Part shown: one piece after another, positions 1-7,791 of the stretch
Layout: every line of letters begins with the position of its first letter
Position numbering within the stretch: position 1 is the first letter of the stretch
Assembly: GCA_019689635.1 (NCBI GenBank)
Contig: JADGHB010000001.1
Location: 62,001-126,000 of the forward strand
Direction: 5' to 3'
DNA from: Nevskia sp.
Lineage (GTDB): Bacteria > Pseudomonadota > Gammaproteobacteria > Nevskiales > Nevskiaceae
DNA length: 64,000 nt
Made by a program: the position numbers and the translations under genes
The notes under the pieces: generated by a model
What the model was told of the DNA's origin: nothing
Databases searched by the model: none
What the model saw: the letters and a program-made list of their open reading frames with translations, nothing else

Positions 1-190
1 GCCGGCCAGTGCGCGACAACAGGACTTGTTCGAAGTCCGTGCTCTGGCAGTCTGGATTGCGGCAATAACGCGTCTCTTTGGGAAAGTAATACGTGCCGCA
101 GGCGGCGCAGCGCGTGCCGATCAGATGCGGCGCTTGCGCGTCGAGCGTGAACCAGCCCGGCAGGAAGGGTTCTTTCACGCAGGCTTCCAT
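1..190 (-). CDS. DUF35 Zn-ribbon/OB-fold protein, 3' end beyond window
   Basis: This reading frame is not in the ORF track because it runs off the left edge. Translating the minus strand from the ATG at 190 gives 63 residues with a rubredoxin-like zinc ribbon, C-x2-C-x12-C-x4-C (CAACG ... CRNPDC), typical of the DUF35 N-terminal domain. DUF35 proteins carry an OB fold after the ribbon and act as partners of thiolases or acyl-CoA hydratases/aldolases, as ChsH2 and the Ltp2 partner do in steroid catabolism. Its ATG overlaps the ipdB stop codon by one base (TGATG), so it is translationally coupled to the ring-opening genes. A thiolase-like gene would be expected next, outside the window. The family call is fairly safe; the exact partner is inference. 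Confidence 0.8.
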   Translation of the reverse strand, partial: MEACVKEPFLPGWFTLDAQAPHLIGTRCAACGTYYFPKETRYCRNPDCQSTDFEQVLLSRTGR

Positions 191-1011
191 CACGCCGCCT
201 TCCGGGTGAGCGGAGGATTGTCCTTGAGCTGCTGGCCGCGCAGATCGTTCGGATCCAGCCGTCGGATGATCTCGAGCTGTTCGCGCGTGGGCAAGGGCGT
301 CTCGTGGAGCTCGGGCGCGCGAGCCAGCGGAAAGCCGGTGGCCGCCTGGACCTGCTCGAAGGACACGCCCGGATGCAGGCTCACCACGCGCAGCCCCTGC
401 CCGCCCCAGGGATCCGGACCGCCGAAATCCATCACGCACAAATCGGTGACCACGCGATGCACGCCGGGAAAACTGCCGCGCGCCGCGGCCGGCCAGCGCC
501 CGGGGTGATAGCCCGCCGCGCACACCACGTCCACTTCGCCCGCGACGAAGACGCGCGGGGAATGCTGGGGCACGAAGAAGGAATTGAGGTGGTGGACGCT
601 GTTGCCGGGAAAGCCGCGCAGCCCCAGCATCTGGCGCTTGGGCCGGGCGAACTCGCCGATGCAGGAGATGTTGGCCTGACCGTAGCGATCCACCTGCACC
701 GGCATGACCAGCGCGTGGCGGCGGCCGCCCCACAAGGCATCGAACACGCGCGCATAGGGCATCCATCCGGAATAGGCACGCCCTGCGTGAGTCTTGGCGC
801 CGAGCGCCACCGGCGTCTCGGTGAGGTAGGCCTCGCCGTCGGTGATCAGAAGCTGCGGGCTGTGGGTGAGCTTGGCCAGGCCCTGAGCCAGACGCGGGAT
901 CACGCCGATGCCGGTGGCCAGAATCTCTCCACCCGGGTCGCCCGCGTCGCGCCACACCTCGGCGCAGGCGCAGATCAACAGTTCGGCCAGAGTGGCGGTG
1001 GATGCGCTCAC
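190..1011 (-). CDS. ipdB: IpdB-like beta subunit of the steroid C-ring-opening CoA hydrolase
   Basis: The protein resembles the beta subunit of class I CoA transferases and in particular IpdB (Rv3552 family), which with IpdA hydrolytically opens the last steroid ring of COCHEA-CoA. Recognisable blocks are LLTDGEA-like (LITDGEAYL), GWMP, QVDRYGQANIS, RPKRQMLGLRG, GNSVHH and DFGGPD, in the same order as in IpdB. The track extends the frame to 1146, but the better start is the GTG at 1011, two bases after the ipdA stop, giving 273 residues (family about 250). It sits directly downstream of ipdA and overlaps the following DUF35 gene by one base, so it is in an operon read leftwards from hsaC. Confidence 0.88.
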   Translation of the reverse strand: MSASTATLAELLICACAEVWRDAGDPGGEILATGIGVIPRLAQGLAKLTHSPQLLITDGEAYLTETPVALGAKTHAGRAYSGWMPYARVFDALWGGRRHALVMPVQVDRYGQANISCIGEFARPKRQMLGLRGFPGNSVHHLNSFFVPQHSPRVFVAGEVDVVCAAGYHPGRWPAAARGSFPGVHRVVTDLCVMDFGGPDPWGGQGLRVVSLHPGVSFEQVQAATGFPLARAPELHETPLPTREQLEIIRRLDPNDLRGQQLKDNPPLTRKAA

Positions 1012-1013
1012 GA

Positions 1014-1907
1014 TCAGAACACCTGGCGCGGCAGCGCGAGGATTTTTTCGAGCCCGCCGACCGCGCGCCGATAGGCTGCCTCGTCGCCGGCGAGAAACTC
1101 CTCCGCGTAACGCCGCCAGCCGTCGTCGGCTTCCGCGCCCGCGCAATACCGCGTCAGATGCGCCGCGTCCCAGCCGTAGCCTCCACCGTGGATCGACACG
1201 TGGGAGGTCGGATGCGCGCCGCCGGGCGCGTGCACCACGCCGGTGACGAGATTGCGTTCGAAGGAATTACACTGGGCATCCGCCTCGTCGGTCTCCAGGC
1301 GCTCGACCAGCTCCTCGCAGCTCACGTAGCAGGCGCGCGCGGCGCGCGCGAACCATTCGTCGAAGAACGGGTCGGGAGCGTACAGGCGCGTGTTGCCCCA
1401 GCGGTCCGCGCGGTGGACGTGCAAGAGCGCCGCGTCGAGCTTGAGCGCCGGCATGGCCAGCAACTCTTCGCCGTCGTCGTAAGGGGAGCGCACCGTGCGC
1501 AGGCCGGGATTGATTTTCATCAAGTCGGTGCCCAGGCCCACGCGTGTGGGCAGAAAGGGCAGGCGCATGGCCGCCGCGCGCAGCCCCCAGTGCAGCAGGC
1601 CTTCGTCCAGTTCCATCGCCTCGACGGCGCCCGCCTCGCGCGCCTTGCGGAAGTAGGGCTCGAGCGGAATGAAATCGAGCGAGACGAAGCCGTAGATCAG
1701 CTTCTTGACCTTGCCCGCCGCGCACAGCATGCCCATCTCCGGCCCGCCGTAGCCGACCACGGTCAGGTCCTTGAGCGGCGAGCGCAGGATTTCGCGCACC
1801 AGCGCCATCGGCTTGCGCCGCGGCCCCCAGCCGCCGATGCCGATCGTCATGCCGTCGCGCAATCGCGCCACGACTTGCGCCGCGCTCATTTCCTTGTTCA
1901 GCGCCAT
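1014..1907 (-). CDS. ipdA: IpdA-like alpha subunit of the steroid C-ring-opening CoA hydrolase
   Basis: At 297 residues this matches the size of IpdA (Rv3551 family). The N-terminal GIGGWGPRRKPMALVREI block and the GGPEMGML, FVSLDF and LDEG segments are those of IpdA rather than of ordinary acetate/succinyl CoA transferases. E102 in LDEG lies near the catalytic Glu105 reported for the mycobacterial enzyme, although I place this by eye. IpdA and IpdB form a heterotetramer that hydrolyses a C-C bond in the ring of COCHEA-CoA, an unusual job for this fold. It follows hsaC by only 8 bases and precedes ipdB by 2 bases. Confidence is high because alpha and beta subunits occur together in a steroid context. 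Confidence 0.88.
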   Translation of the reverse strand: MALNKEMSAAQVVARLRDGMTIGIGGWGPRRKPMALVREILRSPLKDLTVVGYGGPEMGMLCAAGKVKKLIYGFVSLDFIPLEPYFRKAREAGAVEAMELDEGLLHWGLRAAAMRLPFLPTRVGLGTDLMKINPGLRTVRSPYDDGEELLAMPALKLDAALLHVHRADRWGNTRLYAPDPFFDEWFARAARACYVSCEELVERLETDEADAQCNSFERNLVTGVVHAPGGAHPTSHVSIHGGGYGWDAAHLTRYCAGAEADDGWRRYAEEFLAGDEAAYRRAVGGLEKILALPRQVF

Positions 1908-1915
1908 GCGCGCTC

Positions 1916-2809
1916 TTATCTGAAGCCCACCGAAAAATCGTGGCCCCAGATGGAGACCTGCTTGGTCTCGGTGGGCTGCCAGCGTGCGGGATCCACGTCG
2001 ATGCCGCCCCAGCCGTATTCCAGCGCGAAATTGCCGGGCGTCATCATGTAAAACGAGGTCATGCGGTCGTTCTCGTGCTGGCCCAGCGTGGCCATGAGCT
2101 TGACGCCCAGCTTCTCGCGCCGGTCGTAGGCGCGACCCACGTCGGTCATGGAATTCACTTCCACCATGGCGTGCACGCAGCCCGCGGGATGGGGCATTTC
2201 CGCCAGCGCCAGGCTGTGGTGGCGTCCGCTCGCGCCGTGCAGGAAATGGATGCGGATGACCGGCGCATCCGGCGCGGGCTTGAAATTGAACACGTCCGAC
2301 AAACCCATGCCCAAGGTCTGGCGGAACAGCGCCACCGTGGCGTCGAAGTGCTGCGCCGCCGGCAGCACGGTGTGGCCCATGCCCTGCGCGCCGGTCTTGA
2401 ACCCGGACACGCCCAGCGGCGAGACGAAAGGCGCGCGCGCGCCGCTGTACCCCCAGGCCAGCTCGTGGCGGTTGCCGGAGGGATCGACGAAGGACAGCAG
2501 GCGCTTGAAAGCGCGCCGCGCCGCCTCGTCCGCACTGCCCATGCGCAGCGACGCACCGGCCCGGTCCAGCGCCGCCGCCGCCTGCTCGAACGCGCGCTCG
2601 TCGGTCGCTTCCCAGCCGGAATACAGATAGCGGTCGTCGGCGCCCGGCAGCACCGCGATGCGGAACGCGCGCTCGTCCATCTTGAGCTGCACGCCGCCAT
2701 CCGGCGCATCGTAGGCCGCCATGCCCAGCACGCGCTCGCCGAACTCGCGCCAGCGCGCGGGTTCGGCGCTTTGCACCACGATGTAGGCCAGGGCCTGGAT
2801 CTTGGACAT
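1916..2809 (-). CDS. hsaC: HsaC-like extradiol dioxygenase (3,4-DHSA dioxygenase)
   Basis: Type I extradiol (vicinal oxygen chelate) dioxygenase that cleaves the catecholic A ring of 3,4-DHSA. In the 297-residue product starting at the ATG at 2809 the expected iron ligands are H146 (GMGHTV), H213 (CVHAMVE) and E264 (FALEYGWG), with the catalytic histidine in HHSLAL near residue 197. Length and motif spacing match BphC and HsaC/TesB (about 300 residues). The longer track start at 2956 would add a low-complexity leader and run into the divergent gene. It heads the leftward hsaC-ipdA-ipdB-DUF35 operon. The 128 bp between it and the divergent flavoprotein gene must hold both promoters; no clear boxes were recognised there. 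Confidence 0.9.
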   Translation of the reverse strand: MSKIQALAYIVVQSAEPARWREFGERVLGMAAYDAPDGGVQLKMDERAFRIAVLPGADDRYLYSGWEATDERAFEQAAAALDRAGASLRMGSADEAARRAFKRLLSFVDPSGNRHELAWGYSGARAPFVSPLGVSGFKTGAQGMGHTVLPAAQHFDATVALFRQTLGMGLSDVFNFKPAPDAPVIRIHFLHGASGRHHSLALAEMPHPAGCVHAMVEVNSMTDVGRAYDRREKLGVKLMATLGQHENDRMTSFYMMTPGNFALEYGWGGIDVDPARWQPTETKQVSIWGHDFSVGFR

Positions 2810-2937
2810 CGTCTGCGCCTTGTTCTTGAGTGCCGCAATTATCCGGGCCGGCGCGCGCCGACTCATCACCCCAACGGATGAAGCCGCCGCGGCGCCGGCC
2901 TCCCGAAGATGGGCGCTCTGAAAAAAGAGGACCGGCG

Positions 2938-4641
2938 ATGGAGGAGATCGCGGCACGCGCCAGCGAATGGGGATTGCACGTCGAACCGCCGCTGCGCCTG
3001 GCGGACCCCGACGCGCAGGCTTGGGACGAGACCGCGGACCTGGTGATCGTCGGCCTGGGCGGTGGAGGCGTGGCCGCGGCGCTGGAAGCCGTCGAGCGCG
3101 GCCTGAGCGCGATCGCGCTGGACCATTACGAGGGCGGCGGATCGTCGGCGGCCAATGGCGGCGTGTACTACGCCGGCGGCGGCACCAGCATCCAGCGGCA
3201 GGCCGGCGAGGACGACTCGCCGGAGGCGATGTACCACTATCTCAAGCTCGAGGTCGGCGACGCGGTATCCGACCGCACCTTGCGCCGCTTCTGCGAAGAA
3301 AGCGCGGCCACTTTCGAATGGCTGGTCGCGCACGGCGCCAAGTTCGACGCGCGCGTGTGGAAGGAGAAGACCTCCTACCCGCCGCTCGATTATTTTCTCT
3401 ATCACCCGGACAGCTCCCTGGCCGCGCCCTACGCCCGGCGCGCGAAACCGGCCGCGCGCGGACACCGCGCCTACGCCTACAACGGCAAGAAAGCCTGGGG
3501 CCTGGGGGGAGCGATCTATCAGCCGCTGCGCGAAGCCGCGCTCAAGCTCGGCCTGCGGTTCCATCCTTATGCCGAAGCCTGCCAGCTCGCGCTCGACGCC
3601 CGCGGCCGCGTGATCGGCGTGAAAGCCTTGCAGATTCCCGCGGGCACGAGCGCGGCGCGACGTTTCGCCCGCTCGATCGCGCACGCGGCAAAATGGTTCG
3701 AGATCCTGCCGCCCAGTTTCCCGCTCGCCGCCCTCACCTACGCCATCGGCCGGCGTTATCTGGCCAAGGCGCGCGCCATCGAAGCACGCGCGCGCGTCGT
3801 GCGTTGGTACCGCGCGCGGCGCGGCGTGGTGCTGTCCACCGGCGGCTTCGTGCTCAACACCGCGATGCTCGCCCACTACGCGCCGCGCTACGTGCGCGGT
3901 CTGCCCAACGGCACGCTGGGCGACACCGGCGCCGGATTGCTGCTCGGCGCCTCCGTCGGCGGCGCCCTGAAACGGATGGATCGCATCAGCGCCTGGCGCT
4001 TCATCAATCCGCCCAGGGCCTGGGCGCAGGGCCTATTGATCAACGCGCGCGGTGAGCGCTTCGTCAACGAAACGCTCTACGGCGCGAGCCTGGGTGACGC
4101 GATCATGGCGCAGCCCGACGGCCGCGCCTGGATCCTGCTCGATGGCGCCCTGCGCAAGACCGCGCTGCGGCAGGCGCGCGATCCGCAGCTCGTGCCCTTC
4201 CAGCGCGACGTGGCGCGAGTCAATCTGTGGTTCAACTGCGTGCGGGCCCCGACCCTCGAGGCGCTGGCCGAACGTCTGAGCGTGGATGTGGCGACACTGC
4301 GCCGCACGATCGAGGAGTACAACTGCATCGCGCGTGGCGAACGGGCCGATCCCTACGAGAAACGTGCGGAAGAATGCGCGGTGCTCAGCCAGCCGCCGTA
4401 TTGCGCGATCGACGCTTCGATCGACAGCCGCTGGTTGCCGATGCCGATCATGACGGTCGGCGGGCTGGCGGTGGACGAAGACAGCGGCCTGGTGCTCGAC
4501 GACGCCGGAGCGCCCATCGCGGGGCTCTACGCCGCCGGCCGCAACGCGGTGGGCGTGTGCTCCAACGTGTACGTCAGCGGCCTGTCCTACGCCGACTGCA
4601 TCTTCTCCGGCCGCCGCGCCGCGCGCCACGCGGCAAAATAA
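2938..4641 (+). CDS. FAD-dependent dehydrogenase, fumarate-reductase/KstD superfamily (paralogue A)
   Basis: A 567-residue flavoprotein. The dinucleotide-binding motif GLGGGGVAAA is near residue 40, followed by EGGGSSAANGGVYYAGGG, the layout of the KstD/fumarate-reductase flavoprotein superfamily. The C-terminal FAD segment reads SNVYVSGLSYADCIFSGRRA and lacks the YxGPG motif of true KstD, so a different ring dehydrogenation or reduction is likely. It is clearly paralogous to the gene at 17257-18945; both share SAWRFINPP and GRAW blocks. The ATG at 2938 follows AGAGG and is preferred to the track start. It is divergent from hsaC. A steroid substrate is inferred from context; a delta4- or delta5-ketosteroid dehydrogenase is possible. 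Confidence 0.72.
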   Translation: MEEIAARASEWGLHVEPPLRLADPDAQAWDETADLVIVGLGGGGVAAALEAVERGLSAIALDHYEGGGSSAANGGVYYAGGGTSIQRQAGEDDSPEAMYHYLKLEVGDAVSDRTLRRFCEESAATFEWLVAHGAKFDARVWKEKTSYPPLDYFLYHPDSSLAAPYARRAKPAARGHRAYAYNGKKAWGLGGAIYQPLREAALKLGLRFHPYAEACQLALDARGRVIGVKALQIPAGTSAARRFARSIAHAAKWFEILPPSFPLAALTYAIGRRYLAKARAIEARARVVRWYRARRGVVLSTGGFVLNTAMLAHYAPRYVRGLPNGTLGDTGAGLLLGASVGGALKRMDRISAWRFINPPRAWAQGLLINARGERFVNETLYGASLGDAIMAQPDGRAWILLDGALRKTALRQARDPQLVPFQRDVARVNLWFNCVRAPTLEALAERLSVDVATLRRTIEEYNCIARGERADPYEKRAEECAVLSQPPYCAIDASIDSRWLPMPIMTVGGLAVDEDSGLVLDDAGAPIAGLYAAGRNAVGVCSNVYVSGLSYADCIFSGRRAARHAAK

Positions 4642-4694
4642 TTCCTGCGCCAGTCAGGGCTTGCGTGTTTTTCGCGCGCCGGTCGGGCGGCCCG

Positions 4695-4721
4695 TGTCGA
4701 TTTCGCGCGTCCTGCTTCGTC
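4695..4721 (+). promoter_or_regulatory. Candidate ECF42-type sigma factor promoter
   Basis: TGTCGA at 4695-4700 is followed 17 bases later by CGTC at 4718-4721. This fits the promoter signature reported for ECF42 sigma factors (TGTCGA at -35 and CG[A/T]C at -10). It lies about 40 bp ahead of the first YCII gene of the module that encodes an ECF42-like sigma factor, consistent with autoregulation. Only one copy was noticed, so this is a motif match without statistical support. Confidence 0.5.
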
Positions 4722-4758
4722 GTGTCGGTGAAAGCCCTCAACCGCAGGAGAACGCAGG

Positions 4759-5115
4759 ATGAAAACCTTTCTCGCCGTATTCATCGGCACCCCCGAGGCG
4801 AGGCAACGCTCCGGCTGGGATTCCCTGAGCGCGGCCCAGCGCCAGGAGCGCGAGCGCGCCGGCATCGAGGCCTGGCACCACTGGGTGAAAGCCAACCAGG
4901 CCGCCATCGTCGACGGCGGCAGCCCGCTGGGCAAGACCAAGCGAGTCTCGGCAGCCGGCATCGCCGACATCCGGAACGCCTTGACCGGCTATACCGTCGT
5001 GCGCGCCGCGACCCACGATGCCGCGGCGCGGCTGTTCGCGCAGCACCCGCACTTCACCATTTTTCCGGGCGACTGCGTCGAAATCATGGAGTGCCTGCCC
5101 ATCCCGCAAGCCTGA
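4759..5115 (+). CDS. YCII-related small protein
   Basis: A 118-residue cytoplasmic protein resembling YCII-domain proteins (ferredoxin-like alpha/beta fold), with the AxxLFAQHPHFTIFPGDCVEIMEC tail seen in proteins annotated as YCII-related. It lacks the DGPF tetrapeptide present in its two neighbours. The start is supported by a GCAGGAG-like ribosome binding site just upstream. It is the first gene behind the candidate ECF42 promoter and is separated from the next YCII gene by 21 bp, so the group is very probably one operon. Molecular function is unknown; YCII proteins are loosely linked to small-molecule or chlorocatechol-type chemistry. Confidence 0.7.
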   Translation: MKTFLAVFIGTPEARQRSGWDSLSAAQRQERERAGIEAWHHWVKANQAAIVDGGSPLGKTKRVSAAGIADIRNALTGYTVVRAATHDAAARLFAQHPHFTIFPGDCVEIMECLPIPQA

Positions 5116-5136
5116 CCGCAACCAGGAGATCCCGCC

Positions 5137-5565
5137 ATGCGCTTCATGCTGCTGATGATTCCCAAGGGTTACGCAAGCGCCGCCCCGGGCACGATGCCCG
5201 ACCCCAAGCACGTCGCGGCGATGATGAAGTACAACGAGGCGCTGCGCAAAGCCGGCGTGCTGCTGGCGCTCGACGGCCTGCATCCGCCGGCCGAAGGCGC
5301 GCGCGTCTCGTTCCAGAACGGCAAGCCGCGCGTCAGCGACGGACCGTTCGCCGAGGCCAAGGAAACGATCGGCGGCTACTGGATGATCCAGGTGCGTTCC
5401 CGCGCGGAGGCCATCGAATGGGCCAAGCGCTGCCCGGCGCAGGACCACGAAACGATCGAGGTGCGCCAGGTGCAGGAATTCGCGGAATTCCCCGAGGACG
5501 TGCAGAAGGCCGCCGCTGGATTCGCGGACCTGCCGGCGCACAACGCCGGGCGCGGCGCGCGCTGA
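5137..5565 (+). CDS. YCII/DGPF domain protein
   Basis: A 142-residue protein with the canonical DGPF signature (DGPFAEAKETIGGYWMI) near residue 70 and the MRFMLLMI start typical of DGPF proteins. The AGGAG ribosome binding site lies 9 bases before the ATG. DGPF genes are the conserved genomic partners of ECF42 sigma factors, and here the sigma gene lies less than 600 bp downstream in the same direction. Its biochemical role is unknown. A second DGPF gene (7407-7763) follows the sigma gene, so the sigma factor is bracketed by DGPF proteins. Confidence 0.85.
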   Translation: MRFMLLMIPKGYASAAPGTMPDPKHVAAMMKYNEALRKAGVLLALDGLHPPAEGARVSFQNGKPRVSDGPFAEAKETIGGYWMIQVRSRAEAIEWAKRCPAQDHETIEVRQVQEFAEFPEDVQKAAAGFADLPAHNAGRGAR

Positions 5566-5611
5566 GCACGTTGGCCTGCCGGACCGCCCTAAAAAACGCA
5601 AGGAGAGATTC

Positions 5612-6028
5612 ATGGCTGTGCAACCCTATCTGATGTTCGAAGGCCGCTGCGAAGAGGCGCTGGAGTTCTACCGTAAGGCGCTCGGCGCCGAGGTGACGAT
5701 GCTGATGCGCTTCGGCGAGGCGCCGATCCCCGCGGACCAGCGCCCGCCCGGCAGCGAGCGCAAGATCATCCACGCCGCTTTCCGTGCTGGTGGCAGCGAG
5801 TTGCTCGCCTCTGACGGCCATTGCAGCGGCAAATCCGCGTTCGGTGGCTTCTCGCTGACGTTGTCCGCCGAGAGCGACGCACAGGCGAAACGCTGGTTCG
5901 AGGCGCTGGCCGAAGGCGGCGAAGTGCGCATGCCGCTCGGTCCGACGTTCTTCGCCACCAGTTTCGGCATGCTCGCCGACCGCTTCGGCGTGCCGTGGAT
6001 GGTGATCCACGCCAAGCCCAAACCCTGA
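5612..6028 (+). CDS. VOC-family PhnB-like protein
   Basis: A 138-residue glyoxalase/bleomycin-resistance (VOC) fold protein of the PhnB type. It begins VQPYLMFEGRCEEALEFYRKALGAEV and ends GTPWMVIHAKP-like (FGVPWMVIHAKPKP), both characteristic of PhnB-like proteins annotated as 3-demethylubiquinone-9 3-methyltransferase domain. A strong AAGGAGAG ribosome binding site precedes the ATG. It lies between the DGPF genes and the sigma factor, a common arrangement in ECF42 loci. Metal and substrate are unknown; PhnB-like proteins often lack the full metal-ligand set of true glyoxalases. Confidence 0.82.
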   Translation: MAVQPYLMFEGRCEEALEFYRKALGAEVTMLMRFGEAPIPADQRPPGSERKIIHAAFRAGGSELLASDGHCSGKSAFGGFSLTLSAESDAQAKRWFEALAEGGEVRMPLGPTFFATSFGMLADRFGVPWMVIHAKPKP

Positions 6029-6096
6029 GCGCAGGGCATGGCATCGGTCACCGAGCGGCTTGCGTACCGACGGCGATGATGCTGTGATCGGTCGCC

Positions 6097-7383
6097 ATGA
6101 CGGCGACCGACACTCATCGCGCGATCGAAGCGGTGTTCCGCATCGAGCAGGCCAAGCTGATCGCCGGCCTCACGCGCCTGGTGCGCGACGTCGGGCTGGC
6201 CGAGGAACTGGCGCAGGACGCGCACCTCGCCGCGCTGGAGCGCTGGCCGCTCGAGGGCGTGCCCGACCATCCCGCGGCCTGGCTGATGACCGCGGCCAAG
6301 CGTCGCGCCATCGACTGGCTTCGCCATCACCAGATGCGCAGCCGCAAGGAACCGGAGCTGAGCCGGGAGCTGGAGGCGCAGCTCGCCGCCGCCCGGCCCG
6401 GCCCGGACGCCGCGGCGGAGGCGGCGGACGAAGGAATTGACGACGACCTGCTGCGGCTGATGTTCATCGCCTGCCATCCGCTGCTGTCGGCCGATGCGCG
6501 CGTGGCGCTCACGCTGCGCCTGCTCGGCGGGCTGAGCACCGAGGAGATCGCGCGCGCCTTTCTCGTGCCGGAGCCGACCATCGCCCAGCGCATCGTGCGC
6601 GCCAAGCGCTTGCTGGCGGAACGGCGCGTGCCCTTCGAAACGCCGCGCGGCGCGGAACTCGGCGCGCGCCTGGCTTCGGTGCTGGAAGTGATCTACCTGA
6701 TCTTCAACGAAGGCTACACCGCCACCGCGGGCGAGGACTGGATGCGGCCGGCGCTGTGCGAGGAAGCGCTGCGCCTGGGCCGCATGCTCGCCGAGCTGGC
6801 GCCCGCCGAGCCGGAAGCGCAGGGCCTGGCCGCGCTGCTGGAGTTGCAGGCTTCGCGCATCCCCGCGCGCACCGACGCGGCGGGCGAGCCGATCCTGCTG
6901 CCCGACCAGGACCGCGCGCGCTGGGACCGGCTGCTGATCCGCCGCGGACTCGAGCGCCTCGCGCGGGCGACGGCGCTCGGCTTTGAACCCGGGCCGTATG
7001 TCCTGCAGGCCGAGATCGCCGCCTGCCACGCGCGCGCGCCAAGGGCGCAGGACACCGACTGGCCGCGCATCGCCGCGCTCTACGACGCGCTGGCCCGGTG
7101 CCAGCCCTCGCCGGTGGTGGAATTGAACCGCGCGGTGGCGCAGGCCATGGCTCACGGCCCCGCCGCAGGGCTGGCGCGGGTGGACGCGCTGCGCGACGAA
7201 CCGCTGCTGCGGAATTACCATCTTTTGCCGAGCGTGCGCGGCGATCTGCTCGCCAGACTCGGCCGCCACGAAGAAGCGCGCGCGGAATTCGAACGCGCCG
7301 CGCATCTGGCGCGCAATGCGCGCGAGCGCGAGCTGCTGCGGGCGCGCGCCGCGGCGCAAGCGCAAGCCGCGCAAGCATCTTGA
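6097..7383 (+). CDS. ECF42-type RNA polymerase sigma factor with long C-terminal domain
   Basis: A 428-residue sigma factor. Region sigma2 occupies about residues 10-85 (RLVRDVGLAEELAQDAHLAALERW, then AWLMTAAKRRAIDWLR). Region sigma4 is about 130-180 (RVALTLRLLGGLSTEEIARAFLVPEPTIAQRIVRAKRLL). A C-terminal extension of over 200 residues contains helical TPR-like repeats (LNRAVAQAMAHGPAAGLARVDAL). This long extension with neighbouring DGPF genes defines ECF group 42, in which the extension, not an anti-sigma factor, is thought to govern activity; no anti-sigma gene is seen here. It likely drives its own operon from the promoter at 4695. The inducing signal is unknown. Confidence 0.88.
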   Translation: MTATDTHRAIEAVFRIEQAKLIAGLTRLVRDVGLAEELAQDAHLAALERWPLEGVPDHPAAWLMTAAKRRAIDWLRHHQMRSRKEPELSRELEAQLAAARPGPDAAAEAADEGIDDDLLRLMFIACHPLLSADARVALTLRLLGGLSTEEIARAFLVPEPTIAQRIVRAKRLLAERRVPFETPRGAELGARLASVLEVIYLIFNEGYTATAGEDWMRPALCEEALRLGRMLAELAPAEPEAQGLAALLELQASRIPARTDAAGEPILLPDQDRARWDRLLIRRGLERLARATALGFEPGPYVLQAEIAACHARAPRAQDTDWPRIAALYDALARCQPSPVVELNRAVAQAMAHGPAAGLARVDALRDEPLLRNYHLLPSVRGDLLARLGRHEEARAEFERAAHLARNARERELLRARAAAQAQAAQAS

Positions 7384-7406
7384 ACGGACCGAGCTCGGGA
7401 GAGCCC

Positions 7407-7763
7407 ATGCCTTCGTACCTGCTGCTGGTGATGGAACCCCGCGGACAGCGCCAAGCGCGCACCGCCGAACAGGGCCGGGAACTGCAGGCGCGCATGCGCC
7501 GCTACGGCGAGGGGCTGAAAGCGCGCGGCCTGCTCAAGTCCTGCGACTCGCTGCGCTCGGACGAGCACGGCGTACGCATCCGCGTGCGCGACGGCAAGCG
7601 CACCCTCACCGACGGCCCCTTCACCGAGGCGAAAGAGATGATCGGCGGCTATTTCCTGTTCGACTGCGCCTCGCGCGAGGAAGCGCTGGCTCTCGCCGCC
7701 GCGTGCCCGGCGGTGGAATGGGCCAGCGTGGAGCTGCGCGAGATCGGGCCCTGCTACGAATGA
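7407..7763 (+). CDS. YCII/DGPF domain protein
   Basis: A 118-residue DGPF protein starting at the ATG at 7407 (MPSYLLLVM). The track frame extends much further upstream inside the sigma gene, but this ATG follows a GGGAGAG ribosome binding site. The signature DGPFTEAKEMIGGYFLFD is near residue 72. It begins 23 bp after the sigma stop codon, so it is co-transcribed. It is a paralogue of the protein at 5137-5565 with the same core but a shorter C-terminus. No function can be given beyond membership of the ECF42 module. Confidence 0.85.
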   Translation: MPSYLLLVMEPRGQRQARTAEQGRELQARMRRYGEGLKARGLLKSCDSLRSDEHGVRIRVRDGKRTLTDGPFTEAKEMIGGYFLFDCASREEALALAAACPAVEWASVELREIGPCYE

Positions 7764-7791
7764 ACGCGACCGCACGGCACACGCGGCAGCC

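Noticed and set aside
2938-4641. Naming this flavoprotein kstD
   Set aside because: The KstD YxGPG active-site motif is absent and the closest relative in the window is the gene at 17257, so only a superfamily name is given.
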